Below, one piece after another: positions 1-6,248 of a DNA stretch of 55,578 nucleotides; within the stretch, counting starts at the first letter, position 1, and every line of letters starts with the position of its first letter. The notes below the pieces were generated by a model. The model ran no database searches and was not told the DNA's origin. It was given only the letters and a program-made list of their open reading frames with translations. This DNA is from Cyanobacteria bacterium SIG27 (GTDB lineage Bacteria; Cyanobacteriota; Vampirovibrionia; Gastranaerophilales; Gastranaerophilaceae). Location of the stretch: contig SUTT01000010.1 of NCBI GenBank assembly GCA_015152565.1, positions 1-55,578 on the forward strand. Reading direction: 5' to 3'. A program made the position numbers and the translations under genes.

Positions 1-170
1 TACCTGCGCAAAGCGAATTGTGGCGAGACTTCGCCCAATGAGCAAAGCGCAGGCATAAGGATGTTGAGCGCTTGCACGGCACGGATGACGTGGCGGGCTT
101 GCGCGAATACTGGACTATGGCGACGTAGAAATCTTTGATTTCACAGGAGCAAACAGGCGCAAAGCCAGCG
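1..170. repeat. GC-rich structured intergenic segment at window edge
   Basis: This stretch is much richer in G and C than the flanking genes and has no convincing reading frame. It contains nested inverted repeats: CCTGCGC (3-9) with GCGCAGG (47-53), enclosing GGCGA/TCGCC around 22-35. CAGGAGCAA at 144-152 recurs twice in the repeat at 21.95-22.15 kb, and TGCGCAAAGC resembles segments at 22.03 and 55.47 kb. It is probably part of a dispersed structured repeat cut by the window edge. The remaining bases to 229 show nothing recognisable. Confidence 0.4.
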
Positions 171-229
171 CACAAACGAGCTTTCTATTTTTCATAAGCA
201 AAGTTCTAAAACGACAACAATAAACAATA

Positions 230-1117
230 TTAGCTTAATTTCATTGCCAATTTAATAGCTTCAATCATGCTATCAGGATTAGCTACTCCTTTTCCTGCAA
301 TATCATAAGCAGTGCCTGATGAGGGTGAAGTTCTTATGATGTTAAGTCCAATTGTTGTATTAATCGCATTATCAAACGCTAGCGCTTTAATCGGGCAAAG
401 TCCTTGATCATGGTAGCAAGCTAAAATTGCGTCATAGCTTAATTTTTCTTTGTTTAAATATTCTTTTCCAACTCGAGCAAATAATGCATCCGCACTAATT
501 GGCTTTGTTATTGAAATTCCTTTTTGATTTAAAATTTCAACCGCAGGGTTTAAAATTTCTATTTCTTCCATGCCTAAAATCCCCCCTTCTCCGCAGTGCG
601 GATTGAAAGCACAAAGAGCAATTTTAGGAGTTTTTATATTATATTTTTCAATTAAAAAATTGTTTAAAATTTCAGCTTGATAAACAACATTTTCAATCGT
701 TAATTTTACTTCATTTAGCGCACAATGACGAGTTAAAAGCATAACTTTTAATTCATCTGCAATAAAAATCATCTGTGCTTTTTGATTATCTTTAGCCAAT
801 AATTTTTCAATGATTTCTGTTTGACCATTGAACTTATAACCTGATTTATGAAGCTCAAATTTTGAAACGGGAGAAGTTACAAGCCCTTTAACTGCGCCTT
901 TTTTAGCTAAATTGCAAGCATATTCAAGAGATTTATAACAAAAAGCACCATTTTGAGGTTCATCTATTTCAGCAAAATCATAATCAACATCTATTTTTTC
1001 ACCAATAATCAAGATATCTTCTTTATCGGGTTTTAAAAAATCTAGCGCTTTTTTGGTGATTTCTTTACCAATTCCAAATTTATCACCTGTTGTAATTGCA
1101 ATTTTATAAGTTTTCAT
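230..1117 (-). CDS. PdxA-family 4-phospho-sugar-acid dehydrogenase (PdxA2-like)
   Basis: Family members are metal- and NAD-dependent dehydrogenases that oxidise and decarboxylate 4-phosphohydroxy-L-threonine (PdxA, vitamin B6) or D-threonate/D-erythronate 4-phosphate (PdxA2). The 295 residues are shorter than the usual ~330. Visible motifs are FNPHCGEGG (His174), ACYHDQG (His236) and IRTSPSSGTAYDIAGKG. In canonical PdxA the last motif reads D-H-G-T-A and supplies the third metal His; here Ser267 stands there. The substrate-site G-H-T-E motif is GQTE (Gln99). The gene overlaps the upstream DUF1537 kinase by 14 bases, a pairing known for acid-sugar catabolism (dtnK/otnK with pdxA2), so that role is favoured over B6 synthesis. 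The altered ligands leave the substrate, and even activity, uncertain. Confidence 0.82.
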   Translation of the reverse strand: MKTYKIAITTGDKFGIGKEITKKALDFLKPDKEDILIIGEKIDVDYDFAEIDEPQNGAFCYKSLEYACNLAKKGAVKGLVTSPVSKFELHKSGYKFNGQTEIIEKLLAKDNQKAQMIFIADELKVMLLTRHCALNEVKLTIENVVYQAEILNNFLIEKYNIKTPKIALCAFNPHCGEGGILGMEEIEILNPAVEILNQKGISITKPISADALFARVGKEYLNKEKLSYDAILACYHDQGLCPIKALAFDNAINTTIGLNIIRTSPSSGTAYDIAGKGVANPDSMIEAIKLAMKLS

Positions 1118-2411
1118 TTTTGTTAAAATAATCTATTATTTCGCTTAAAGTATTAACTGTACCAAAATTACCTGATTTTGTCACAATATATTTTCCATTT
1201 TTGCTTTTGCATAGTGGCACAGCAGGTAAAATCGCATCTAAAACATCTAAGTAACTAGAATTAATTTTATATGCACATTTATATGAAGTTTCTCCGCCAA
1301 CCAATATTAAAACAAAATCGCATAGTTCATTTATTTCATCAACAAGCTGAGCAAGAAAATCTGTAATTTTTCCAATAAATTCGTCTTTTGCAATCCCTGC
1401 GTCAATTAATTGGTTTAAATCATTTTCATCTAAAATTTCTTTGTTTATATATGAAGAATGAATTGCTACATTTTGCCCATTTTGCAATTTTTCAATTATT
1501 TTTTTGAAAACATCTTCATCTAAACCATTAATTATGTCTTTAATTTCTAAATCAATGAAGAAAATATCAGCTTTATCTTCTTTTAATTTTGCAATTTGTT
1601 TAAGTGTTAATTGGGTAGCTGAACCTGAAACAATGAATTTTGCAAGTTTTGGTAGTGATATTAAAGGTTTTAATTCTTCATTTTCACCTTCAATTTTATT
1701 AATTGCATTAGCTAAGCCCGCACTTCCACAAGGAAGAATATCAAAATTACTTTTAGAAATCGCAAGGGCAATTTGCTCTAAATCAGCACTAGACATAGCG
1801 TCAACTACAATTATTTTTTTACCATTTTGAACTAACTCATTAATTTTAAGTGCAATTGGACCTGCTCCTTTTGTTACGACGTTTAAGCCAATAGTGTCAA
1901 TAATATTATGATATTGAGGATTTAAATCTTTTTTTAAAATATCAGGAATATATGATTCATAAATTGGCGCTTTAGGATCTAGTGCACATTGTGTTCTTTC
2001 GATTGCAACACCATTTAAAAGCTGATAGCCACCAATTGTGGTTCTATTTTCTTCAATATAAGCAGGAGCAACAATTGCAACTTCTTTTTGTGTTGCTTCA
2101 AGCATTGCCAAAATTTCAACTCCGACATTTCCCCTCAAAGTCGAGTCGATTTTTTTATAAAAATTTTCAATTGATAAGTTATTTCTGAGCTTTTGAGCAA
2201 CTTCGTTTACTCTTTTAAAGGCAATTTCTTTATCAATATTTCTGCTTTCAGTTGAAATTGACCAAACATCCGTTTTTTCAATTTCATGGAAATCTTGGTT
2301 GCAATCAATGATAATTTTAGCGCTGTTGCCTTTTTTAAAAAATTGTAAAGCAGTGTCGTTAGCGCCTGTTAAATCGTCAGCAATTATAACCGTTGAATCA
2401 ATTAAAGCCAT
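1104..2411 (-). CDS. Four-carbon acid sugar kinase (DUF1537 family)
   Basis: A 435-residue member of the DUF1537 family, whose characterised proteins phosphorylate D-threonate, L-threonate or D-erythronate at O4 using ATP. The N-terminal motif IIADDLTGANDTALQF is diagnostic, with KIDSTLRGNVGVE near residue 90; the C-terminal nucleotide-binding half has VSGSATQLT and LILVGGETS. The kinase product is the expected substrate of the PdxA-like dehydrogenase encoded immediately downstream (14-base overlap), giving a two-step route to dihydroxyacetone phosphate plus CO2. No aldolase or isomerase accompanies it. It starts six bases after ssb, so it is probably transcribed from the ssb promoter. The exact sugar acid cannot be told from sequence. 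Confidence 0.88.
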   Translation of the reverse strand: MALIDSTVIIADDLTGANDTALQFFKKGNSAKIIIDCNQDFHEIEKTDVWSISTESRNIDKEIAFKRVNEVAQKLRNNLSIENFYKKIDSTLRGNVGVEILAMLEATQKEVAIVAPAYIEENRTTIGGYQLLNGVAIERTQCALDPKAPIYESYIPDILKKDLNPQYHNIIDTIGLNVVTKGAGPIALKINELVQNGKKIIVVDAMSSADLEQIALAISKSNFDILPCGSAGLANAINKIEGENEELKPLISLPKLAKFIVSGSATQLTLKQIAKLKEDKADIFFIDLEIKDIINGLDEDVFKKIIEKLQNGQNVAIHSSYINKEILDENDLNQLIDAGIAKDEFIGKITDFLAQLVDEINELCDFVLILVGGETSYKCAYKINSSYLDVLDAILPAVPLCKSKNGKYIVTKSGNFGTVNTLSEIIDYFNKNENL

Positions 2412-2417
2412 AATAAA

Positions 2418-2750
2418 TTACTCTGCTTGAGAATCCCTTTTGCTTCCAACAAAGCTATAGTCTGTTGCGTTGATTAAATATCTTTCAACCATTTCGCCAT
2501 CTGGAGCTTGCCATTTTGAAACCATAATTTTGCCTTCAATGGCAACCATAGAACCTTTTTTAACCCATTCTGCTGCAGATTCAGCTTTTTTATCCCAAAG
2601 TTGAATATTAAACCAGTCGGCTTCTCTTTGCTTTGTTTTTGGGTTCCATCTATCTACTGCGATTGAAAAAGTTGTTTTACTTTTTCCGCTTTCAAAATAT
2701 TTGATTTCTGGGTCTTGTCCAACACGACCAACTAAAATTGCACTGTTCAT
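2418..2750 (-). CDS. ssb: Single-stranded DNA-binding protein
   Basis: A 110-residue OB-fold SSB. It begins MNSAILVGRVGQDPEIKYFE, followed by the family patterns TTFSIAVDRW, DWFNIQLWDKKAE and GSMVAIEGKI. It covers the DNA-binding domain but is short: it ends SKRDSQAE and has no glycine-rich linker or acidic DDDIPF-like tip that normally recruits partner proteins. Such tail-less SSBs occur in cyanobacteria-related lineages and some bacteria with a second SSB. The ribosome site AAAGGA lies just upstream. It heads a minus-strand run with the DUF1537 kinase and the PdxA-like gene. Confidence 0.93.
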   Translation of the reverse strand: MNSAILVGRVGQDPEIKYFESGKSKTTFSIAVDRWNPKTKQREADWFNIQLWDKKAESAAEWVKKGSMVAIEGKIMVSKWQAPDGEMVERYLINATDYSFVGSKRDSQAE

Positions 2751-2832
2751 CCTGATATCCTTTTTTAACTTTATTTAGATTATATTATGCAAATTTTTGT
2801 TTGGCAAATGGGAGAATTTTGTGAATTGAAGC

Positions 2833-2860
2833 TTGAAAAAGTTAAAATGTGGTATATAAT
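2833..2860 (+). promoter_or_regulatory. Promoter of antisense RNA, copy 1
   Basis: TTGAAA (2833-2838) and TATAAT (2855-2860) are spaced by 16 bases, with TGTGG just before the -10 element. The predicted start is near 2867. The element is repeated nearly base for base at 3087-3114. It points toward the peptide gene encoded on the other strand. Confidence 0.75.
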
Positions 2861-2866
2861 AAAAGT

Positions 2867-2914
2867 ATAGGGAAAAGGCTCAAAGAGCCGCATACTCTTC
2901 AAGCCTTTCTTAAC
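2867..2914 (+). ncRNA. Short antisense RNA, candidate type I antitoxin, copy 1
   Basis: The predicted transcript of about 45 bases runs from the promoter into a hairpin (2875-2907) followed by TTCTTAAC. It is fully complementary to the 3' untranslated end of the convergent toxin mRNA. The tail TTCTTAAC (2907-2914) occurs again in the plus strand at 3024-3031, so the RNA could also pair with the toxin mRNA 13 bases upstream of its ribosome site. This is the logic of the Fst/par RNA II antitoxin. The exact 3' end is inferred. Confidence 0.6.
2875..2907. terminator. Bidirectional terminator, copy 1
   Basis: AAGGCT-CA-AAGAG pairs with CTCTT-CA-AGCCTT around the seven-base loop CCGCATA. A T-rich run follows on the plus strand (TTCTT) and on the minus strand (TTTTCCC). 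It would end both the antisense RNA and the toxin mRNA. The copy at 3129-3161 has the same stem and a different loop. Confidence 0.7.
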
Positions 2915-2918
2915 TTCC

Positions 2919-2996
2919 CTATTTTACGAAATGATAAAGTGCTATAATTATCAATAAGATAAGAAGTAGCGCTTTTTCTGATATACAGAATTTCAC
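2919..2996 (-). CDS. Small hydrophobic peptide, candidate type I toxin, copy 1 (25 aa)
   Basis: A GTG-started, 25-codon frame. The peptide begins MKFCISEKALL, continues as one uninterrupted run of Leu/Ile/Ala of membrane-spanning length, and ends with YHFVK. The Shine-Dalgarno sequence AAAGGAGGTGA (3001-3011, minus strand) is close to perfect and far stronger than those of neighbouring genes. Upstream in the same mRNA, CCTCC and CCTG (within 3041-3052) can pair with the Shine-Dalgarno and the CAGG just before it, which would mask translation. Small size, one membrane helix, strong but masked ribosome site and a convergent antisense RNA are the hallmarks of Fst/Ldr-type toxins. The sequence itself matches no family I recognise. 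Confidence 0.68.
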   Translation of the reverse strand: MKFCISEKALLLILLIIIALYHFVK

Positions 2997-3086
2997 CTCT
3001 TCACCTCCTTTCCTGTCAATTTCTTCTTAACAAGTCTGTGCAGGGGGAGGAGCAAATAGGTTAGCTTACCCTTAGAATTATTGTAC

Positions 3087-3114
3087 TTGAAAAAGTTGAA
3101 ATGTGGTATATAAT
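3087..3114 (+). promoter_or_regulatory. Promoter of antisense RNA, copy 2
   Basis: TTGAAA (3087-3092) and TATAAT (3109-3114) with a 16-base spacer; one base differs from copy 1 in the spacer region (AAGTTG instead of AAGTTA). The predicted start is near 3121. Confidence 0.75.
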
Positions 3115-3120
3115 AAAAGT

Positions 3121-3168
3121 ATAGGGAAAAGGCTCAAAGAGCCGTGAACTCTTCAAGCCTTTCTTCGT
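3121..3168 (+). ncRNA. Short antisense RNA, candidate type I antitoxin, copy 2
   Basis: It has the same organisation as copy 1: start at ATAGGGAAAAGG, hairpin 3129-3161, tail TTCTTCGT (3161-3168). The tail sequence differs from copy 1, and the matching second site in this unit has changed with it: TTCTTCGT also occurs at 3267-3274, upstream of the toxin 2 ribosome site. Each antisense RNA therefore seems tuned to its own toxin mRNA. Confidence 0.6.
3129..3161. terminator. Bidirectional terminator, copy 2
   Basis: The stem is identical to that at 2875-2907 but the loop is CCGTGAA. It serves the convergent antisense RNA and toxin 2 mRNA. Confidence 0.7.
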
Positions 3169-3171
3169 TCC

Positions 3172-3246
3172 CTATAAGAACAATAAAATGAAATTCAAAA
3201 TCGCTATTATTGCCGTAATGGCGATTTTTATTATTAAATTGTTCAT
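3172..3246 (-). CDS. Small hydrophobic peptide, candidate type I toxin, copy 2 (24 aa)
   Basis: An ATG-started, 24-codon frame. It starts MNNLIIKIAI and ends NFILLFL, almost all Ile/Leu/Ala/Phe with one Lys. The ribosome site AAAGGAGGGG (minus strand, 3249-3258) sits right before the start. In the 5' leader, CTAGC plus CTC (within 3285-3296) can pair with GCTAG and GAG around the ribosome site, parallel to copy 1 but with different bases. It shares almost no residues with copy 1, yet length, position and hydrophobic profile are kept. The upstream AbrB-like gene ends 63 bases before this start, so the two may be co-transcribed. Confidence 0.65.
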   Translation of the reverse strand: MNNLIIKIAITAIIAILNFILLFL

Positions 3247-3309
3247 TTCCCCTCCTTTCTAGCCAATTCTTCGTAATTGTCTGTGCTAGCGGAGAGTTAG
3301 GAACTTACC

Positions 3310-3486
3310 CTATTGTGCGTTTTTTTCAATTTTTTTATCACTTTTAGTGATAATTAATTTATCATTTTCAATAACGTATTTTACCATATTAACTTCAGGG
3401 TCAACATCCAAAAAACCAAGTATAGTAGAATTTATACTAAGCGCCCAGCCATTTCCATTTCTCATTAACTTTCTATCAACCGACAT
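3310..3486 (-). CDS. AbrB/MazE-like small DNA-binding protein (58 aa)
   Basis: A 58-residue protein starting MSVDRKLMRNGNGWALSINS, then TILGFLDVDPEVNMVKYVIE and ending in LIITKSDKKIE. The pattern K-x-x-x-x-G-N-x-x-A-L-x-I followed by LGFLDVDPE is that of swapped-hairpin AbrB/SpoVT/MazE domains, which act as transition-state regulators or antitoxin operator binders. The ribosome site GGAG lies seven bases before the ATG. Its stop codon lies at the very start of the conserved leader of toxin 2, so it may share a transcript with, or regulate, the downstream peptide locus. No MazF-like partner is adjacent. The plus-strand frame over this stretch is a shadow. Confidence 0.65.
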   Translation of the reverse strand: MSVDRKLMRNGNGWALSINSTILGFLDVDPEVNMVKYVIENDKLIITKSDKKIEKNAQ

Positions 3487-3563
3487 AATTTCTCCAATTT
3501 CAAAATCTATTAAAATAATAGTTTTTGGATGTATTTATGAATAATATGATATTGTATGTTTAT

Positions 3564-3750
3564 ATGTCAGTACGTTTTTTATTGCTCTTACTTATTATTA
3601 GTTTGTCGTTTTCAAACTGCTTCTTTTGAATTTAGGGGGATTGATAAATATTCAAGAGTTTTAGGAATATTATATTTTGATGATACCAATATCAATCAAA
3701 AATTGATTGATGAAAAATATTGCAAGGTTTATAAGTATAAAGAAAAGTAA
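3564..3750 (+). pseudogene. Decayed thermonuclease-family gene (internal deletion and frame change)
   Basis: A signal-peptide-like start, MSVRFLLLLLIISLSFSNC, is followed after a frame change by the last ~43 residues of a staphylococcal-nuclease-like protein (GIDKYSRVLGILYFDD to KYKEK). That tail is nearly the same as the end of the intact gene at 30472-30894. The middle part with the catalytic Arg and Glu region is missing, so the copy is almost certainly inactive. It is best explained as a duplicate of the 30-kb gene, or its relative, that lost about 60 codons. Confidence 0.75.
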
Positions 3751-3751
3751 T

Positions 3752-4351
3752 CTACAATGCCACTTTAGCCATTGCACACTTTGTATCATCCAAAGTTGAA
3801 TAAACAATTCTAATCAAACTATCAGACAAAATATCTACTCTTGAATATATGATTTCATTTCCTTTTTTATCAACATCGTCGAATTTGGTTAATTTCAACA
3901 TACCATATTCTTTATACCCCTGATAAAACATTAGCATAGGCTGATTATCGACTAATTTTTCTTGAATTTTATAATTTCCCAAAGGAATAATTTGATTATT
4001 TTCACCAACAATCGAAGCAACAAGTTTGATATATTGAATGCCATTTTTCATATCTTGAATAGCTTTTCTCTCACCACCAATATCAACTTGGACTTCTTCT
4101 TGGACTGGTGGTTGGTTTTCAACTCCATATTTTCTTCCAAAAAGAAAAGCTTTTAATCTGCCACCAAAAGTGTTTTCAACAGGCTGAGGAGTCAATTTGT
4201 TAATTGTGTCGTTAAATTGCTTATCAGTGATTGGCTGAATGCCATCAAAAGCTGTATCTATAAAATTATAGTCAACATCAATCATTTCAGCAGATTTTGC
4301 TGGAATAATCAACGAAACCATGGCAAACATAATAATAAAGATTTTTTTCAT
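3752..4351 (-). CDS. Secreted/periplasmic protein of unknown function
   Basis: A 199-residue protein that I do not recognise. A clear signal peptide (MKKIFIIMFAMVSLIIPAKS, cleavage after AKSA) points to export. The mature part has a short proline-rich stretch (residues ~70-90, QPPVQEEVQ) and a probably beta-rich C-terminal half with regularly spaced aromatic and charged residues; a single Cys lies near the end. It stands alone on the minus strand, divergent from the TPR gene at 4443, with its start about 90 bases away. Confidence 0.65.
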   Translation of the reverse strand: MKKIFIIMFAMVSLIIPAKSAEMIDVDYNFIDTAFDGIQPITDKQFNDTINKLTPQPVENTFGGRLKAFLFGRKYGVENQPPVQEEVQVDIGGERKAIQDMKNGIQYIKLVASIVGENNQIIPLGNYKIQEKLVDNQPMLMFYQGYKEYGMLKLTKFDDVDKKGNEIIYSRVDILSDSLIRIVYSTLDDTKCAMAKVAL

Positions 4352-4408
4352 AATAACATTTTAATGTTTTTTTGACTTGTGTAAAGAAAAATACTGAATT
4401 TGCTCTAG

Positions 4409-4436
4409 TTTACTATTTTTTGAACAATAGTATAAT
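4409..4436 (+). promoter_or_regulatory. Promoter of the TPR gene; possibly leaderless mRNA
   Basis: TTTACT (4409-4414) and TATAAT (4431-4436) are spaced by 16 bases. Only six bases separate the -10 element from the ATG at 4443 and no Shine-Dalgarno sequence is visible, so transcription would begin at or next to the start codon. Confidence 0.5.
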
Positions 4437-4442
4437 TTTATT

Positions 4443-6245
4443 ATGAATATTCTTCTTATTTTAGGATTAGTATTATTTATCGGAACAATAATGTGGTTAT
4501 ATTTTCTTTTTATAACCAATACCGTTACGCAACAAGAACCAGTTAAAGAAGTTGCAAAAGAACCTGTTTATACTGACGTAATGGAGCGCTGCCATAGTTT
4601 ATATGAACAGGGTTTGCATAGCGAACTTCAAAGATATGCTCAAAGAGAACTATCTAAAAACTTTGGAGATGTTGATTTAAGAAGAATTTTAGCTCAATCT
4701 TTAATGGAAACAGGAAACGAAGAAATGGCAATAATGCACTATGAAGCATTATTGAGCATTAATTCTTATGATATTGAAACACAAGAAATTTTAGCACGCT
4801 ATTACAGCGAAAATGGTCCTAAATCTCGTGCAATTGAACACTACGAACAAATTTTAATGTATGATAGCGGAAACATCAACGCTGTTGAAACATTGGCAAA
4901 ACTATACGAAGAAATTCAAGAATATGAAAAATCAATTGAAATGTATCAAATGATTTTGGAAGCAGAGCTGGACGAGACAAGAATTGTCGAGCTTCGCTAT
5001 ATTTTAGCTGATTTATATTTAAAAATAAATAACACTGAAAAGTCATTTGAAATATATGAAAAAATACACCACAATGACGAAGAAAATCTCGAAGTTTTAA
5101 TTTTACTTGCAGATTTAGCATACAAAAACAAATACTGGCAAGATTGCTTAAAATATTACAAAAAAATCATCGCTATTGTTGGAGATGATTTTGAAATATT
5201 AGAAAAAATTGCACACTTATACACTACTCTCGAAGATTGGGATAGTGCAATTGAAGCGTTTAAGAAAATCCTAAGCTTAGAAGACAATTCAAGCGCTAAT
5301 TTCTTATATCACCAAAACGAATTATGCAACGCCATGATTAAATCAGGAAGATGTAAAGAAGCAATTAGCCTTTTAAAAGATTTATTGACCCAAAACCCAA
5401 AAGAAACGTCTTTTGCTTTCACTTTAGCTCAGGCATATACAATTATGGGCGAATTTCAAATTGGGGTTAATTTATACAATAAGCTTCTAGACGAGCTTCC
5501 ATCCGAACAAAGTGAAATCATCATTAAATATATTTCAAACTTAATTTGTGCATGGGCGCAAGATTTATTCAAAAAAGGCGAATACAACCAAGCTTTTGAT
5601 AAATTCTTTGAAGCACTAAAATATAACGAAGAAAACGACGAAGTTTATTTCCAACTTGGAAGATGTAACTATCAAATTAAGAGCTTCCAAGATTCAATTG
5701 CTCACTTTAAAAGAGCAATTTCAATTAAGCCCCAAGAATCAATGTATTATTTTGGTTTAGGTTGTGCTTATGATGAATCAGGCTCAACAAAACTAGCTAA
5801 AGCTGCATTTCAAGACGCAATCAACATTAACCCAATGAATGTTCAAGCTAGAATTGCTTATGCAATTTCATTAACAAAAGAACTTGAATATGCTCAAAGT
5901 ATCGAACAATTTAACAATGTTTTAAAATATATACCAAATAATTCCGATACTTTATACAACCTTGCTTTGGCTTATGAATTAGTTGGCGATTCAGAAAGAG
6001 CAATAAAATACTATAAACAAGCAATTGATAACGACTTAAATCACAAAGAAGCAAAACACAACTTAGAACTTCTTTTAGGTGAGCCTTATAATCCTGAAGC
6101 ACCTATTGAATATATTGACGATGAAGTTATTGAAGAAAAAACTATTGCGCAAACCAAAGAAACCCAAAACGAAGAAGAATTTGACTTTGATGCTCCGCTT
6201 GAACAAAATAATTCTAATGAAGATTTTGGAAGTATGTTTAGCTAA
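4443..6245 (+). CDS. Membrane-anchored TPR-repeat protein
   Basis: A 600-residue protein with one N-terminal membrane segment (residues ~3-25) and then about fourteen 34-residue tetratricopeptide-type repeats. Clear units include MAIMHYEALLSINSYDIETQ, IYEKIHHNDEENLEVLILLA and the canonical pair near 430-500 (SMYYFGLGCAYDESG, NMNVQ-type turns). The last 60 residues are acidic and low in complexity. TPR arrays are protein-binding scaffolds; the topology suggests an inner-membrane anchor with the array in the cytoplasm or periplasm. The partner is unknown. It converges with ilvD, with three bases between the stops. Confidence 0.85.
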   Translation: MNILLILGLVLFIGTIMWLYFLFITNTVTQQEPVKEVAKEPVYTDVMERCHSLYEQGLHSELQRYAQRELSKNFGDVDLRRILAQSLMETGNEEMAIMHYEALLSINSYDIETQEILARYYSENGPKSRAIEHYEQILMYDSGNINAVETLAKLYEEIQEYEKSIEMYQMILEAELDETRIVELRYILADLYLKINNTEKSFEIYEKIHHNDEENLEVLILLADLAYKNKYWQDCLKYYKKIIAIVGDDFEILEKIAHLYTTLEDWDSAIEAFKKILSLEDNSSANFLYHQNELCNAMIKSGRCKEAISLLKDLLTQNPKETSFAFTLAQAYTIMGEFQIGVNLYNKLLDELPSEQSEIIIKYISNLICAWAQDLFKKGEYNQAFDKFFEALKYNEENDEVYFQLGRCNYQIKSFQDSIAHFKRAISIKPQESMYYFGLGCAYDESGSTKLAKAAFQDAININPMNVQARIAYAISLTKELEYAQSIEQFNNVLKYIPNNSDTLYNLALAYELVGDSERAIKYYKQAIDNDLNHKEAKHNLELLLGEPYNPEAPIEYIDDEVIEEKTIAQTKETQNEEEFDFDAPLEQNNSNEDFGSMFS

Positions 6246-6248
6246 GTT

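Larger units (their letters stand above)
2831..3312. repeat. Tandem duplication of a toxin/antisense-RNA locus (about 2831-3074 and 3085-3312)
   Basis: Two copies of a ~235-base unit lie head to tail. Both ends are conserved: on the plus strand a promoter, the RNA start AGGGAAAAGGCTC and a hairpin; at the other end CCTCCTTTC, GTCTGTGC and TTACCCT. The middle of each unit, which codes for a small hydrophobic peptide on the minus strand, has diverged almost completely while keeping length and hydrophobicity. This pattern of conserved RNA parts and free-running peptide suggests paralogous type I toxin-antitoxin loci. See the separate entries for each part. Confidence 0.75.

Noticed and set aside
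1-135. Open frame of ~45 codons on the plus strand at the left edge
   Set aside because: No family resemblance; the sequence is dominated by inverted repeats and GC-rich words shared with other non-coding segments.
3190-3264. 24-codon hydrophobic plus-strand frame (starts MKFKIAIIAV) opposite toxin 2
   Set aside because: It has no Shine-Dalgarno and ends in the complement of the minus-strand ribosome site; copy 1 has no counterpart, while the minus-strand frame is conserved in both copies.
2831-3312. CRISPR array or riboswitch pair
   Set aside because: The repeats are two long units, not short regular repeats with spacers, and the strong promoter, convergent hairpin and peptide frames fit a toxin-antitoxin layout better than a riboswitch.
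3347-3544. 65-codon plus-strand frame
   Set aside because: It lies antisense to the AbrB-like gene, which has a ribosome site and a recognisable fold pattern; the plus frame has neither.
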